Of a DNA stretch of 64,000 nucleotides, positions 22,801-34,411 are shown piece by piece. The notes beneath the pieces were generated by a model, which saw nothing but the letters and a program-made list of their open reading frames with translations, ran no database searches and was not told the DNA's origin. Every line of letters begins with the position of its first letter. Positions within the stretch are counted from its first letter, which is position 1. The position numbers and the translations under genes are program-made. This stretch comes from Aricia agestis (Eukaryota > Arthropoda > Insecta > Lepidoptera > Lycaenidae). Where the stretch lies: contig NC_056409.1 in the NCBI RefSeq assembly GCF_905147365.1, forward strand, positions 5,957,001 through 6,021,000, in the 5' to 3' direction.

Positions 22801-23976
22801 GAACGACATTTGTCAGCAAAAAAAATGGAAAACAAAGGTAGCATGGATGGATGGAGCAATGAAGAAGATCCTGGCCCCCTATCAGAAATATTAAATTAAA
22901 AAAATTGACAAATTGAAATAATGTTTCAATGGAAAACATTAACAAATTCATTGTATAGTAACTAACTTACATGTCGATAATGATCAAAGCGTGAATATGA
23001 AAAGAACATTAGCTTCATTAGCTCTGATTTGGCTGATTCAGCTTTTCATAAATGTAAACAACCACGAGGTCATATTTGATTATGTATTGGCGCCATTAAT
23101 CTTTTCAGTCGAGTTTAGTAGAGTTTCAGACATTTGCTAAGTATATAAATATAGAATATGAAAAAAATAAATGTAATAGATATGAAAGTTACTATATGAA
23201 TTTGAATCAGCTGATCTTTAACTATTATTTTATACCTTTTGCATTTTTTCGCACATTCTGAGCTATGTATTGATAAAAAATATAACGTGAACAATTGAAC
23301 ATATAAAATAAAGAGTTAATTTAATTTTAGATGTTATCGACAGCCGATACTGTTTTTATGTCTCTACCCGAGATATCTGTTACTGAGATAGGACCCAGCT
23401 TGGCAATAAAAGCCTAGATTTAATCGCCGAAATCGGCAAAGCCGTTTTGGTCCCATAATAGTGCAGAATTGCCACATTAGGTAGGTATGAAATTAAACTG
23501 GTCCCAACAGCGACTTCACATTTCGAAGACATAGACAAGCGGTAGAATGAAACTTCAAAGAAGATTAATCTTAAATAATATATTTTTATGCATTTTGCTT
23601 TATGATTATTTAGGACGAAGTGATCATAAGAAACAATAGTTTTTCATCTAACACAATTTGTAGGAACTGAAAGAAAAAGTCAATAATATATTTATTATTA
23701 TTTAAGCTCCTACATAGGTATTTACATATTTTATATAGGAATAAAATACAATAATTTATTTATTAGGACATTTCGAATACAAAGGAACTAGCTTAAATTA
23801 TTTTAGCACAGTAATTATTCGTTACTTTTTTACTTACGACTTAATAAATAGTTTGGTATACATAAATATATTTAGTATCTATTTGCTTTCTTGAAAAGCT
23901 AAACTTAACTGTCATGTGCAAATAATAAACATTATAATATTAATACAGTATCCTAATAGATCTTAATGTTTATTTA
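19843..23976. other. Gene-poor interval with palindromes
   Basis: Contains hairpins at 20571-20612 (GAAGCTCGTATTCAAACGGT mirrored) and 22347-22407 (CTAAAGTGTTTCAAATGT mirrored). The open frame at 20933-21280 (115 codons, hydrophobic N-terminus) has no recognised features. No poly(A) signal for the OBP could be fixed. Otherwise AT-rich and silent. Confidence 0.4.
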
Positions 23977-24384
23977 CGGCCTGTCCACAACTCCACGTCA
24001 CGACGTCGTCAACGTGGAATGGTGCGGTAACGTGGCACGGTACGTTGACGTGACGTGAAAATTTACGTCAACGTAACGTGAAAATACACGTCACGGTGTA
24101 GCCAACATTTTACGTCTTTTTGTTTCTTAAATCTCTCGCTCCGTCTTCTTAACAATAGCAGATTAAGCAGAATACGTGTTGTGCGGTCCATATCTAGATG
24201 TAGTATGTAGTGAAGAATGTAACAGTTTTACAACACTGAACGCATGGTGACGTACAATATTGCTACATCGTGACGTGCATTTTTACGTTACATTGACGTA
24301 AATTTTCACGTCACGTCAACGTACCGCACGCTACCGCACCGTTCCACGTTGACGACATCGCAACGTGGACATGTGGACAGGCCC
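23977..24384. mobile_element. PIF/Harbinger-like MITE (TTA target site)
   Basis: Terminal inverted repeat CGGCCTGTCCACA / TGTGGACAGGCCC, flanked on both sides by TTA (23974-23976 and 24385-24387). Arms are rich in ACGT-core words such as CACGTCAACGTACC and TGACGTAAATTTTCACG. No coding frame. The 3-bp TTA duplication is the hallmark of the PIF/Harbinger superfamily. Confidence 0.8.
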
Positions 24385-24549
24385 TTATAATAATGTTACA
24401 TAGATTTAATTTTTTACATGAATACAAAGTTTTAATTTCGAAATCCAACTCACCAATTTCAGTGGATATTTTTTAAATAGTAATACAAAAGCTATTTTGT
24501 TATTTATAATTGCATATCAAGATTTTCACTTATTACAGTTGATAATTTA

Positions 24550-25136
24550 GGCTGGTTTTAACGCTGCGTTTCGGTAGTGACGTTGGAGCGCGCGCGTTCA
24601 AAGATTTAATATGAGGGTTTAATAGTAGCGTTTTATAGTCTAGACTCTAGCGCGCTGTTAAGCGCTTGAGCAGCGCGCTCGACTATAAAGCGCAACTACT
24701 ACCCCCAATCTCCATACATTAGAGTTGATAAAAATAGCATTAGCAATAATAATTGTTAAATGTCCATTAGCAATAATTAAATTAATCGTACTTGCTAAAA
24801 ATACGATTGCTAATATTATCGTGCTTAGCAATAGTCTGCGATCATGATAAAAATCACGTCCGTGCTGTTTCGCACCGCGGTGCTAACTGTTAATGAGTTG
24901 CTATTTTTCACTAGATGCGAAATAATACTCGACGCGAGCGGTGCGATGCGAACCGATAATTCACGATGTCGCGTTTTTGGCAAATAGTAAAGCAATAATA
25001 CTTAGCATGTTGTGACATCAAAATTAGCATGTTAATGAAATGAATAGAAAATAGCATTAATTCCTGTTACTACCATACAACTTCGAACGCGCGCGCTCCA
25101 ACTGCGCTGCCGAAACGCTTAGCGATAAAACCAGTC
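24550..25136. mobile_element. PIF/Harbinger-like MITE (TTA target site), G+C-rich arms
   Basis: Ends GGCTGGTTTTAACGCTGCGT and the complement of AACGCTTAGCGATAAAACCA, with inner match TTGGAGCGCGCGCGTTC / GAACGCGCGCGCTCCAA. Flanked by TTA at 24547-24549 and 25137-25139. Confidence 0.8.
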
Positions 25137-25585
25137 TTACTGCCCATAAAATTATTATTAGGTGTTATCAATCCAATATTAACTAATTTAAGTCTTTTCA
25201 CTGATTGCACTTCAAATGCAAAGTTATTAAAATAAAATCACAGAATTTATAGCCATATAATTGTTTATCTTCTTCACATCATTTAAAAATTTGAAAAATA
25301 ATATAACTAAATAGTAATTCCATAATTCATATTTATTTAAATTAAACCTTCTTAGTTCTTCCTAATGATCCATAATCTCACTGTTTGTACGGACGTTACA
25401 GTAAAACAAATGTTTTGTAATTCTCCTTTTCGACTATGCTAACGTCGTATGACAATAAAACATTAAATAACTATAACGATGCATAGACCATGTGGATCTT
25501 TTATTATTATTAGTATAATAGCATACTAAGTACGGCAATATTTTAAAACATTCAATGTAAAACCATGTCTGTTACATATACAGCA
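25137..25585. other. Intergenic DNA, nothing recognised
   Basis: AT-rich, with no frame or repeat recognised. Confidence 0.4.
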
Positions 25586-25866
25586 ACTCACAGAAAACCG
25601 GCGTGAAACAGCGCTTGCGCTGTGTTTCAGCGAGTGAGTGAGTTTACCGGAGGCCCAATCCCCTACCCTTTTCCCTTCCCTACCCTCTAATATTTCCTTC
25701 CCTACCCTCCCCTATTCCCTTCCCTAACCTCCCCTATTACCCTATTTCCTCTTAAAGGCCGGCAACGCACCTGCAGCTCTTCTGATGCTGCGAGTGTCCA
25801 TGGGCGATGGCACTTGCTTTCCTTCAGGTGACCCGTTTGCTCGTTTGCCCCATTATTTCGTCTTCA
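25586..25866 (+). repeat. SINE-like element with LINE-type tail (5'-truncated copy)
   Basis: Starts at CTCACAGAAAACCGGCGTGA and ends CGTTTGCCCCATTATTTCG. Same family as 8835-9133 but in plus orientation. It stops about 10 bases from the glycosyltransferase poly(A) signal. Confidence 0.8.
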
Positions 25867-25874
25867 TAAATGTC

Positions 25875-25880
25875 TTTATT
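25875..25880 (-). terminator. Poly(A) signal of the B4GAT1-like gene
   Basis: AATAAA on the minus strand, 33 bases past the stop codon. Confidence 0.6.
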
Positions 25881-25912
25881 TCCACTTTTGCCTTATTCCT
25901 CAGCCGACTATG

Positions 25913-28900
25913 CTACTTAACTTTACACTTAGGTCGGTCCTTGTACTTGTGTTTGAAGGCGGCGATGATGTTGAGGTACTTCCGGTGGTTGTTGGACTCC
26001 TCCTGGCGGTTGTGGGTGGCGTTGAGGCGGGTGGTGGCGGCGTGGCAGAGGAACCCGCCGTCCAGCACCACCATATGGTACTGCTGGAGACACATCTCCA
26101 ACATCTGGTCAACAAAACTTTTTTGGTAAGAAAGTGAATATGAGATTTATTGTGTAGAGTTGTGGTGAAGATAATGTTGGGGTATCAATGAATTCATAGT
26201 CAAATCACAGATTTAATGTGTGTTGCGGTAAAAATACAGTAATTTTGTGAAGTCAGCTGCACTTGGAGACATTCGATGTTTGTGATACTCCGATTCAATT
26301 CATTGTAGGTTATTAGTAGATTGTAGGTAATCAAAAATTAAACAAAAAATATATTTAACTAATAATTGTACCTTATTGAATGGTCGGCTCGATCAGTTTA
26401 TGTTAGAAGTATAAATTGAAAAGAAAAAAACTATTCGCCTCAGAATCAATATACAGAGTGTAACAAAAATAAGTGATATTAATACTTAAGGATGTGTACA
26501 TGATCTAGATATTATCTGTCAAAAAACATTAAAATACATATTTTAATTGTATGTATGTAAGATGGTGTAAGTAATTTTGGGAGTATAATTTGTTAACAGT
26601 AATAACTAATAATATACACTTTTTATGCACTCGTTCAACTTTTATTAATTTTCTTATTACAATTATGTTTTACACGACCGGTTTCGTTAAAATCATTATC
26701 AGTTGTATCGAAACCGGCCGTGTAAACCATAATTGTAACGAAATAAATTAATAAAAGTGGAACAAGGGCATGAAAAGTGTATATTATTATTACTGTGAAA
26801 CATGAATTTCCACCAAGAAGTTACGGTACATTCAATATCATATAATTTGTTAAGTTCAATTAACTTGTTTCACATAGAAACACAATCGTACATGGAATTA
26901 AAAGGCCGTTTTTTTGTAAAGATTAAATTTAGTTGGCATGAAAACGGTCACGGAACACGAAACGGTTGTTCTTCCAATTAAAACCGTATTTTAAATATAA
27001 ACCAAACCGAACGCCTGTCACTGTAACAAGCAGTCGAGCGGAAATGTAGAGAGTGGGCCACATCAATTACGATTTACGTCAGACTGGCCATGACTTATAC
27101 AAACTTGATTTAGGTGAGACCTACGGTAAAACCGAAGAATTTAAAGACTAAAGAAATCAATGGAGAGAAGAATTGAATAACAAGGAACACAATAACTATT
27201 CCTTACTAAGAATGAATAATTTTAAATTAAATAATAAGTCACACACTTATCAAGAAGCGGATCAATACTTATTCTAAAATTAACAATTTACTAACCAATC
27301 GAAATCAATGTATTTTTCAAGGATTTTTCTACAAAAATACAAATATATGACTAGAAATCTACCCAGAAATATATGTATTCGTAACACGGCGTAACCCAAA
27401 GACAATAATCACAAACAAAGTCTCACAAAAATATGCTACACGTGAAAAAAAAAAAAAAAGATTTATATATTTTGTACGAAATATATAAATCATGTTCATC
27501 ATGTAATTTTAGGTGGTGCAAGGTGTAATTATTTCATTGTCATGTCTATGACAAAGTAAAAATTACACCAAATTATAATACTTAGATACGCAACAAATAA
27601 ATCGATATTTTAAAACTTATAATTTAAAACATACACCGTAAAATGTAAATAAAGCGTGACCACTCTATTTGTATTCACGTAGCAACTCAATAAAGGCCAC
27701 TTACAATCCTTTCAGTGCCGTATTCTTACCTGCGTCATCTTGTCCTGTCGGCCCTCCCAGGTCAGGGCCTCGCTGTACCACGGCTCGTTCTGAGTGCCGA
27801 AGTAGATCGGCTCCCAGCGATGATAAGGGTACTCCCGACGCGCTATCAACATCGGCTGAAACCAATCGACAATTGATTCCAGAAAGGTTTCATTTGAAAC
27901 AATAGCCTCAACTCTCAAGATAAGAGGATGATTTATTGGATACAATATATCATCCTCTTATCAAATGATAGCCTCTATCAGTTTATGTTTGAGGTACAAA
28001 TTGAAAAAAAAGTAGTCTCCTCAGAAATATATATAAAAACATAATCTTATTATGTTTATGTTTTCCTAATAAATGCCTAGACACATAACGCATTTACATA
28101 GGCGTTCCATTTTCATATAAGCGATAAGACTCGAGACATATTAAAAACCAATTACTCCTTCTGAAAAGATCCATGCTACGGACGTCTCAGATTAATTACA
28201 GCTTAACACCAGACTCCGCAGAACTACACTTCTATAACTTGCGAAGTTCGCAGTAAATTGCCGACACATTAAGCTGAGCAAGAAACGATGGAACAATAAG
28301 CGAGTTTGTAACAAAATTTCCCGCGTGTCACTCGGGCCGTGCACTGTCGTGATTAGTTCGCAATTAGTGCCCCGACACGCCTCACTGAGGGTATAAATCT
28401 ATTAACGCCGGTAACCACACGACCAGCGATACGAGGACAGTTTTGATCAATACGGATACGGTTTTGGTCAAATTAAATTCCGTACTCAAAAGGTAAAACC
28501 TACCCAACCCTATTATAACCTTACCCTGTCACTGAGACTTACTTAGAGGCGATAATTAATTACTTATCTGTAGACTGTAACTAAACGAAGATTTAAACCC
28601 CATATAAAGCTTTTCGCGAGACTAAGAAGAGCCGCAAGGCTACGAGAAGACTCCAGTCTTCTCGGCCTGGCAAGGACGAGAGCAGGAGGTGCGATGAGGA
28701 GGGCTTCATACTGGTGGAGAGGAGGAAGAAGAAACCCGCCGCCCGCAACCATCGCGGCACCGCACCATATGTACCTGAGCTGCGTCTGCGGAGCGAGGTC
28801 CCCGCGACGCCCGGGTATGCAGGCGGGATGTACATATCCCGCCTGCACTGGTCCATGGAGGTCGAGGACGTCGTGGACTACATCCAGAAGAAGACTGTTT

Positions 28901-31900
28901 TTTAATCGCCCACATTCTAAAAACGTTTATACTATTGCAAGCTTCAGAAGCATTAACGATATATAAACTTGTGTTGTAAAAACTTTCAAATAAGTTTTAT
29001 GGCTTTTTCTTCGTGCGCTGTCAGCGGGTTTGTTCAAAAAGTTGTACTACCTATCTTATCTGCTAAATTGTCATGTTTATGTCCTTATACGACCCTTTGT
29101 GACCTCTCGAGAGATTTAGGTGGGTTAACATAATTTAATTTATTTCGGTTCGTTCATTACATTTTGGTACTTTGAATTTGAAAAGCTGAACTGATGATTC
29201 TTTAAAATATATTATCTCAGGTAATCGAAATTAAAATTGAATTCATATAAATATAGTCATTGGTATTTTGTACAAAATAATTTTAACATTACGTTTCATG
29301 TTAAATAGCTAACATGTTAATTACGCTTTTATTTTTTTTAAGAATTAAAATCTTCAATGTCTATATAATTTGAAGACAAATTGAAGAAAAATTTTATCAT
29401 TCTTGTCTGAAATAAATTTCGTGGATTTCCACACATTTTATTAAACTTGGAATTCTTTGAATAAAGTCGTGAAAATGCACCTCCGAGAAACTGTTCGTAT
29501 ACTTTCCGCTTTAAACTTTTAAAAACTTTTATATAACAAAGTTTCTTTAGAACACTTGCTTAAAGCTTCATTAACCAATGCTACATACGTCCATGATCTT
29601 TAGTATTTTCAACAATCTCTATCTATCGTAAACAAGTCCTTATCTTTTGACTTTAGAATTATTGTGTATCTATGTTAAAATAAAGCTTTGTGAGTAATCA
29701 TTAACTTTTTTTATTGGAACTGTTTTTAAACTGTTTAGTTTGACTGATCAACGTAAATATATACATTATACATATATAGTAGAGGAAATGTCCCGAGTTT
29801 TCCTAATGTATGGAGGCTCTATCCTGATGTCCTCGTCGACAGTATGAAGGCGAAGATTGAACAAGCTGTCACTGGAGTGGTTGATTGGACTGGCACGGCC
29901 TCCCACCGCAGGAATTGGATTTTAAGTGGATCGGGTTTAGACGTCAAGCCTACTTTCATCTTTCCGAAATATGGACCAAGAGCGCTCGTAAAATGGTCCT
30001 AATTTGATGTGTCGTTTTTCGTGAGTCGATAAGAGCGAAGACATTTTTGAGTATAATAAGTAATGAAGACAAAAACCATCAGTATTTTAGTATTATAAAT
30101 AATGAGGATCGACAGAATAAAGGACCATAGAAATATTTTTTGACAATCATTATACGAATACAATTTTAATTTAGACGAACACTCTATTACTGAAATCGAG
30201 TTTTATTCGAATTTTATTTTTATAATTCTCTAATTTCGTATCAGACAACAAACATTAAAACTTTACACAAAACACAGGTACTGCTTAGGACCTAATTTAA
30301 TTTTAACTACTTTAATGCTTTGTTTCTTAATTTTTATAGCGCGACTAATAACATTTTAAAGCCAAAGTTTTTGTTTCAGTATTATAATAATCATTACAAG
30401 TACATATTTTTTTTTTAATTATATTCTAAAATGTTACCTTTGTTCTCTTCAGTCGTCCCGAAACAGTGTTTTATTATCTGCCCACTCAATAAAATACCCT
30501 ACAAATACCGGGATTTCTCTTTACAATAATACTGTAGCAAGTTCGAAATGGGATTGAACGGCCATTATGTTAAGGCAGCTCTATCCCCTGGAAACCCCAC
30601 TTATCATAAGTTAATACAAACAAAAGTCAGGCATTATATTTACCTTTGCCGAAGTTGTTTCGAGAAAAAGTAAAAAGGTCGAGATTACCTGTGCGACGGA
30701 AAATAGCGTTGCGAATTTCATCCCCTATTTTACCGAGGTTCGAATGTTAGCTCGCAAGCCACGCATCCAAACGACCTTTATTTTGTGGTTTTATATGTGG
30801 ATTACGTGTGTAAAACGTTTAGATATTTTACGATACAATAAAATATATTTCCTAAACGATTTCGACAGCGAATTCATAAAATCAAGCATAGCGAGCTATG
30901 AAAATAAATACTTTACCAGAAGACATACAAAAAATCTAGCAAACTTTAAATATATAAATGTGTAGGTAATCATAGATAATAATTAAATTTTTTAAATTCA
31001 TTGATTCTTCCGGGCAAGGCGATCACCGTGACAGGCGACCTGGTCGCGATGACCTTTAGATTAATGGACGTCCAGATCGCCGCGTAATCGCCTGGCCCGC
31101 ATTATGCGCTGAGGATATGCGGGCCACATATCCTCAGCGTGATAAAGCCGACAGTTTATCAAATACCTCGGCCACAGCGGGCGCGGGTCGGGAGAGCCAG
31201 GACTGCAGCCCCGGGAACCGCTGACAGTGGGAACACACCTTCTGATGGAAGTACTTCGCGCGGTTCTCAGATACCATGCGGACCAACCTGTATTAAAATA
31301 TTGTTATAATAGTTTCTTTTATTAGAAAATGTTATGGCATTTTGTTTTTTTAAGAAGATGCTTTTTATAAGTCTTTATTTTTCGAATAATTTGTAAAGAA
31401 CTTGTAAAAACTATATGCAGTTTTATTATTTTCATTAAATATCGTTAAAACCTATACATTATTTACCCAATTGTATAAGATGTGAAACTGCTGTTGAAAA
31501 TAAACATCCTTCACATTTAAACATAATACGTATTATGTGTTCCATCACACGAGTAGTGGGAACATCAAAGAGACTCGTTTATCAACTTACGTGTCCTTGT
31601 CGCGCGGTATTGCCTCGCCCCTTTCCACTTCAAACAGAGGCACTACAAAGACGGTCTTAACAAATATACGACCCCCGTCGCGCTTCTTATCGCCCATAAG
31701 TTTCCTCACCATTGTGAGGAATTTCGTCGCTAATCCGTCGCTCGGTACTAATTCAATATCAGACACTACGAAGTAGTTCGTCCTCGAAGCCATGCGAGCG
31801 ACGTTCCTGCCGACGTTTATTGGATATTTCATATTGTTTTCGCGCCGAAACGTCGGCACGTCGAAGTTTTCCGGCCCCGAGCAGTCCACGAAGCTGACGG

Positions 31901-32693
31901 TCGTCTCCGGATACTTTTTCAAAGTTCGCGCCATCATCATGTGTATTCTTTTCCGCCTCACCCACTGTATGTACTCCGACCTCGATTGCATATCGTTGAC
32001 CCGCCTGTATCTCTCCCGCTTCACTCTCAAGATGTCGTCGATGTTTTGAGTCGTGGAGGAATTTGGTATCTCGGTGGTTGCTATTTTTCTGGGGCGCCTG
32101 ATTCTCGGCGGGTATTTTTTGGGATAGAACAAGTGTAGTGATATTTTCGACATACCGGCGTAGCAGCGGCAGAGCTGATTCATTATTTGCATCGTCACAT
32201 CTAAATCGTAATTTGGGACGAATACGGCCAGGCTGATCGGTCCCTCCCAGTACCTAGCAATTTCCACTATGTGGTAGATGAACTCGGGCGTAGCTTGCGT
32301 AGCGTAGGTGACCGCTTCGTAGCTCGACTTGTTCTCGTAGTATGTCGCTTGGATAGCGTTGTATATGACCCTGTAAGAACTATTCTTACCAGTTTCTGGT
32401 GGCGTGAATATTTTAACCTCGTTCCATTTGAGAGTGGTCGGTAGGCCATAGTTGAAGTGACAGTAGCTTTGGTTATCGTTGGGTTGTTTATTTTTGAGGA
32501 AACTCGCCGGTCGGTAGTCGAAGTCACCTATCCTCAAGGCCGAGGGGTGTCCGTGGTGTTTCTTGTACACAAAGAGGTGCAGTATGACAGTTATGGACAG
32601 GATAAACAAAGCGATCAGCAGGACAGTGGAGTGCTTGCGAGACAAACGGAACAAGTAAGCTCCACATATTCGGTAACATTTCGTCATTTTCAA
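25913..32693 (-). CDS. Beta-1,4-glucuronyltransferase 1-like Golgi enzyme (GT49 family)
   Basis: Four exons, read right to left: 32693-31591, 31287-31167, 27855-27730, 26104-25913; product 513 residues. Residues 22-42 (STVLLIALFILSITVILHLF) are a single signal-anchor, giving a type II Golgi protein. The luminal part carries GT49 hallmarks: the SDIELVPS motif (residues 311-318; the D-I-E is the metal/donor-binding equivalent of DXD), PYHRWEPIYFGT, and WEGRQDKMTQ, followed by a downstream YHMVVLDGGFLCH block. B4GAT1 in vertebrates adds glucuronic acid to xylose to prime matriglycan on dystroglycan; insects have several paralogues whose acceptors are less clear. A basic, Ser/Thr-rich segment near residues 195-240 looks like an insertion. 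The last junction uses GTTGACCAG right before ATGTTGGAG, chosen because it keeps the KMTQ-x4-C spacing of the family. Intron 2 (27856-31166) contains repeat-derived fragments. Confidence 0.88.
26456..26510 (+). repeat. Fragment of the GTGTAACAAAACTAAG MITE family
   Basis: CAGAGTGTAACAAAAATAAG followed by a diverged copy of the left arm only. Confidence 0.45.
26613..26833. repeat. Foldback repeat plus tail shared with 1391-1452
   Basis: ACACTTTTTATGCACTCGTT pairs with the AAGGGCATGAAAAGTGTATA end; inside, ACACGACCGGTTTCG pairs with CGAAACCGGCCGTGT. The right flank from 26772 recurs at 1391-1452. It lies in the last intron of the glycosyltransferase gene. Confidence 0.65.
28597..28905 (+). pseudogene. 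Transposon ORF fragment (GTAP ... YISRLH ... VVDYIQKKT type)
   Basis: A less AT-rich island inside glycosyltransferase intron 2, opposite strand. The frame reads basic sequence, then EEGFILVERRKKK, RGTAPYVPEL, GGMYISRLHWSMEVEDVV and DYIQKKTVF, then stop. This order (Glu/Asp-Gly-Phe, basic patch, GTAP, YxSRLH, acidic helix, DYxxxKT) is one I associate with a widespread lepidopteran transposon-encoded ORF; the assignment is from memory of the pattern and is tentative. Only one short block remains, so it is not a working gene. Confidence 0.45.
28906..29790. other. Glycosyltransferase intron 2, unannotated AT-rich part
   Basis: No frame or repeat recognised. Confidence 0.4.
29791..30002 (+). pseudogene. 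Coding-like fragment of unknown origin
   Basis: A single frame reads VPSFPNVWRLYPDVLVDSMK, a helical stretch, DWTGTASHRRNWILSGSG, then TFIFPKYGPRALVKWS and a stop. It has protein-like composition against an AT-rich intron, on the strand opposite the host gene. Probably a transposon or retrogene scrap; family not recognised. Confidence 0.35.
30003..31166. other. Glycosyltransferase intron 2, distal part
   Basis: Mostly AT-rich. 31015-31140 next to the exon 2 donor is G+C-rich with internal inverted words (ATATGCGGGCC, GAGGATAT / ATATCCTC), probably a small repeat. The frame 30744-30965 is not supported. Confidence 0.4.
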
Positions 32694-34411
32694 TATTCAT
32701 CGTTTGAAGTTACATTAAAATAACCTTTCTTAACTGCTTTACTAAATTTGGCGTATAAATATTACGGCATAAAAGAAACATCTTGGTTAGAATAGTTTTA
32801 ATTATTTTTCTTTCACAAAGCACTTCTTAAATTAAGTAAACTGATAAACCATTTCTTTCTTAGATAAAGTAAGTCACTTCAGTGTATATTGAATGGGGTA
32901 TTTGGTTGATTTTCCTGTATTTAACAATATATTCGCCGTATTTTCATCACAAAATATTTCACGAGTTGCATTTTGACAGCTGCGCGCGCAGTGACACTGC
33001 CCGACAGCCGTCAAGGAGCGCGAATCAATAACTTTCGTTCAGAAATTTCCTTTCCTGTCAGTTTAACTTATAAAAAATGAAAAAGAATTTTGTATTACAA
33101 AATGACTTGTCCATGCTGTCCATGATAATAAGTGAGTGTGGTCATTATAATTTGGATTATTTATTTATTAATACAACAAGGTGGCATCCTAGATAATACA
33201 TTGCACTTATTTTTATCTATTGTAAAGTGTTCAACATTAAAAGTATTGTATTTGATTTACTTGTAATTTTTGACTTACTAATTTATATTAATGATCATCA
33301 TGTGACAAATTTTGTAGTCCCTAAAATATTTAAACTACTTATCCTTAATTGACTTAAACTTCGATATTAATATTCTTATCTAAAATGTAATTAAATAAGT
33401 AATATTTTAAATACTTAGGTAAAATTATTCTTGATCGACTACAAAGAGATCTAAACTTCGATAACCAGTGAACCTATTTAAAAGCTATGAGATCGACTCG
33501 ATAACTTATCATTTGAAACAGCCATTCGTAACAGTTTCATTGGGAATTCGGATTGATGGAATCAATTCGACGTCACAATCGTTAAATTGTTGGAATATAT
33601 TAACGCTTCTGGAGTCCTGACGGAAGAGCGGGCTAATTGACAGCCTAACAAACTCAATTCCAACTTTCATTCGTAATTAAGGTCAAATTAACGTAACGTT
33701 TTTTTGTAAATCAATTCAATTGATTCGTCTGAAATATTTTAAGAATTTCCTTTCTACTTCTAACATGAAAATAAATTATCGAAAAAAATAATTTATAGCA
33801 CCATTCTCTATTATATCTAGCACATCCAAACTTACAATAGCTACACAATGTAATTAAACTAAAATATTTATACGTAGTATTGTCCCACGTAATCCCGGGG
33901 CAATTTCGTCGTCGTATGACTGCGATAAACAACACTTAAAACTAGCATTTTTAATCTCCATGCGTCTTGATTAGCCAACTTCTTTGTAATTGGATAGCGC
34001 GACTCTGTTATTATTTATTAGCAATTAGTGGAAGTGAAATTGTGAAGTTCACAGTTTATTAAAAAACAGAAATGTTTACAGTTTATTTACTTTAAGCTTT
34101 TCAAGCAACAACAATACGATATATTTATTAAAGATAGTTTAGAAATAACATTCCAAACTCATGATAAGAATATTATATAACAGCGTACAACTAAACTCAC
34201 CACAAAATAGTAAAAAACAAGAGTAATAAACAAAACACAATAATTATTTGTCCATCAAGTTTGTGCTAGTTTAACCCAGTTCGCAGAACTTTGATGTTTT
34301 GATGAGCTAACACTTCCGATTTAAGGAAATTACGGAAAAACGATTAATTGCACGCTCTACAGCTTTTGGTAACAGTATTTTGTTAGATTTTCGTTTAAAC
34401 GCTCCGTTGCA
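32694..34411. other. Divergent intergenic region between glycosyltransferase and channel
   Basis: Holds both 5' flanks. 32965-33030 is G+C-rich with TTTTGACAGCTGCGCGCGCA and several TGACA/TGTCA words and may mark the glycosyltransferase start. An in-frame stop at 34322 precedes the channel ATG at 34412. No other gene seen. Confidence 0.45.
32965..33010 (-). promoter_or_regulatory. Possible core promoter of the B4GAT1-like gene
   Basis: A CpG-containing patch with TTTTGACAGCTG and GTGACACTGCC lies about 270 bases upstream of the ATG, in otherwise AT-rich DNA. A similar TGACA/TGTCA cluster precedes Tid. Position and composition are the only support. Confidence 0.25.
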
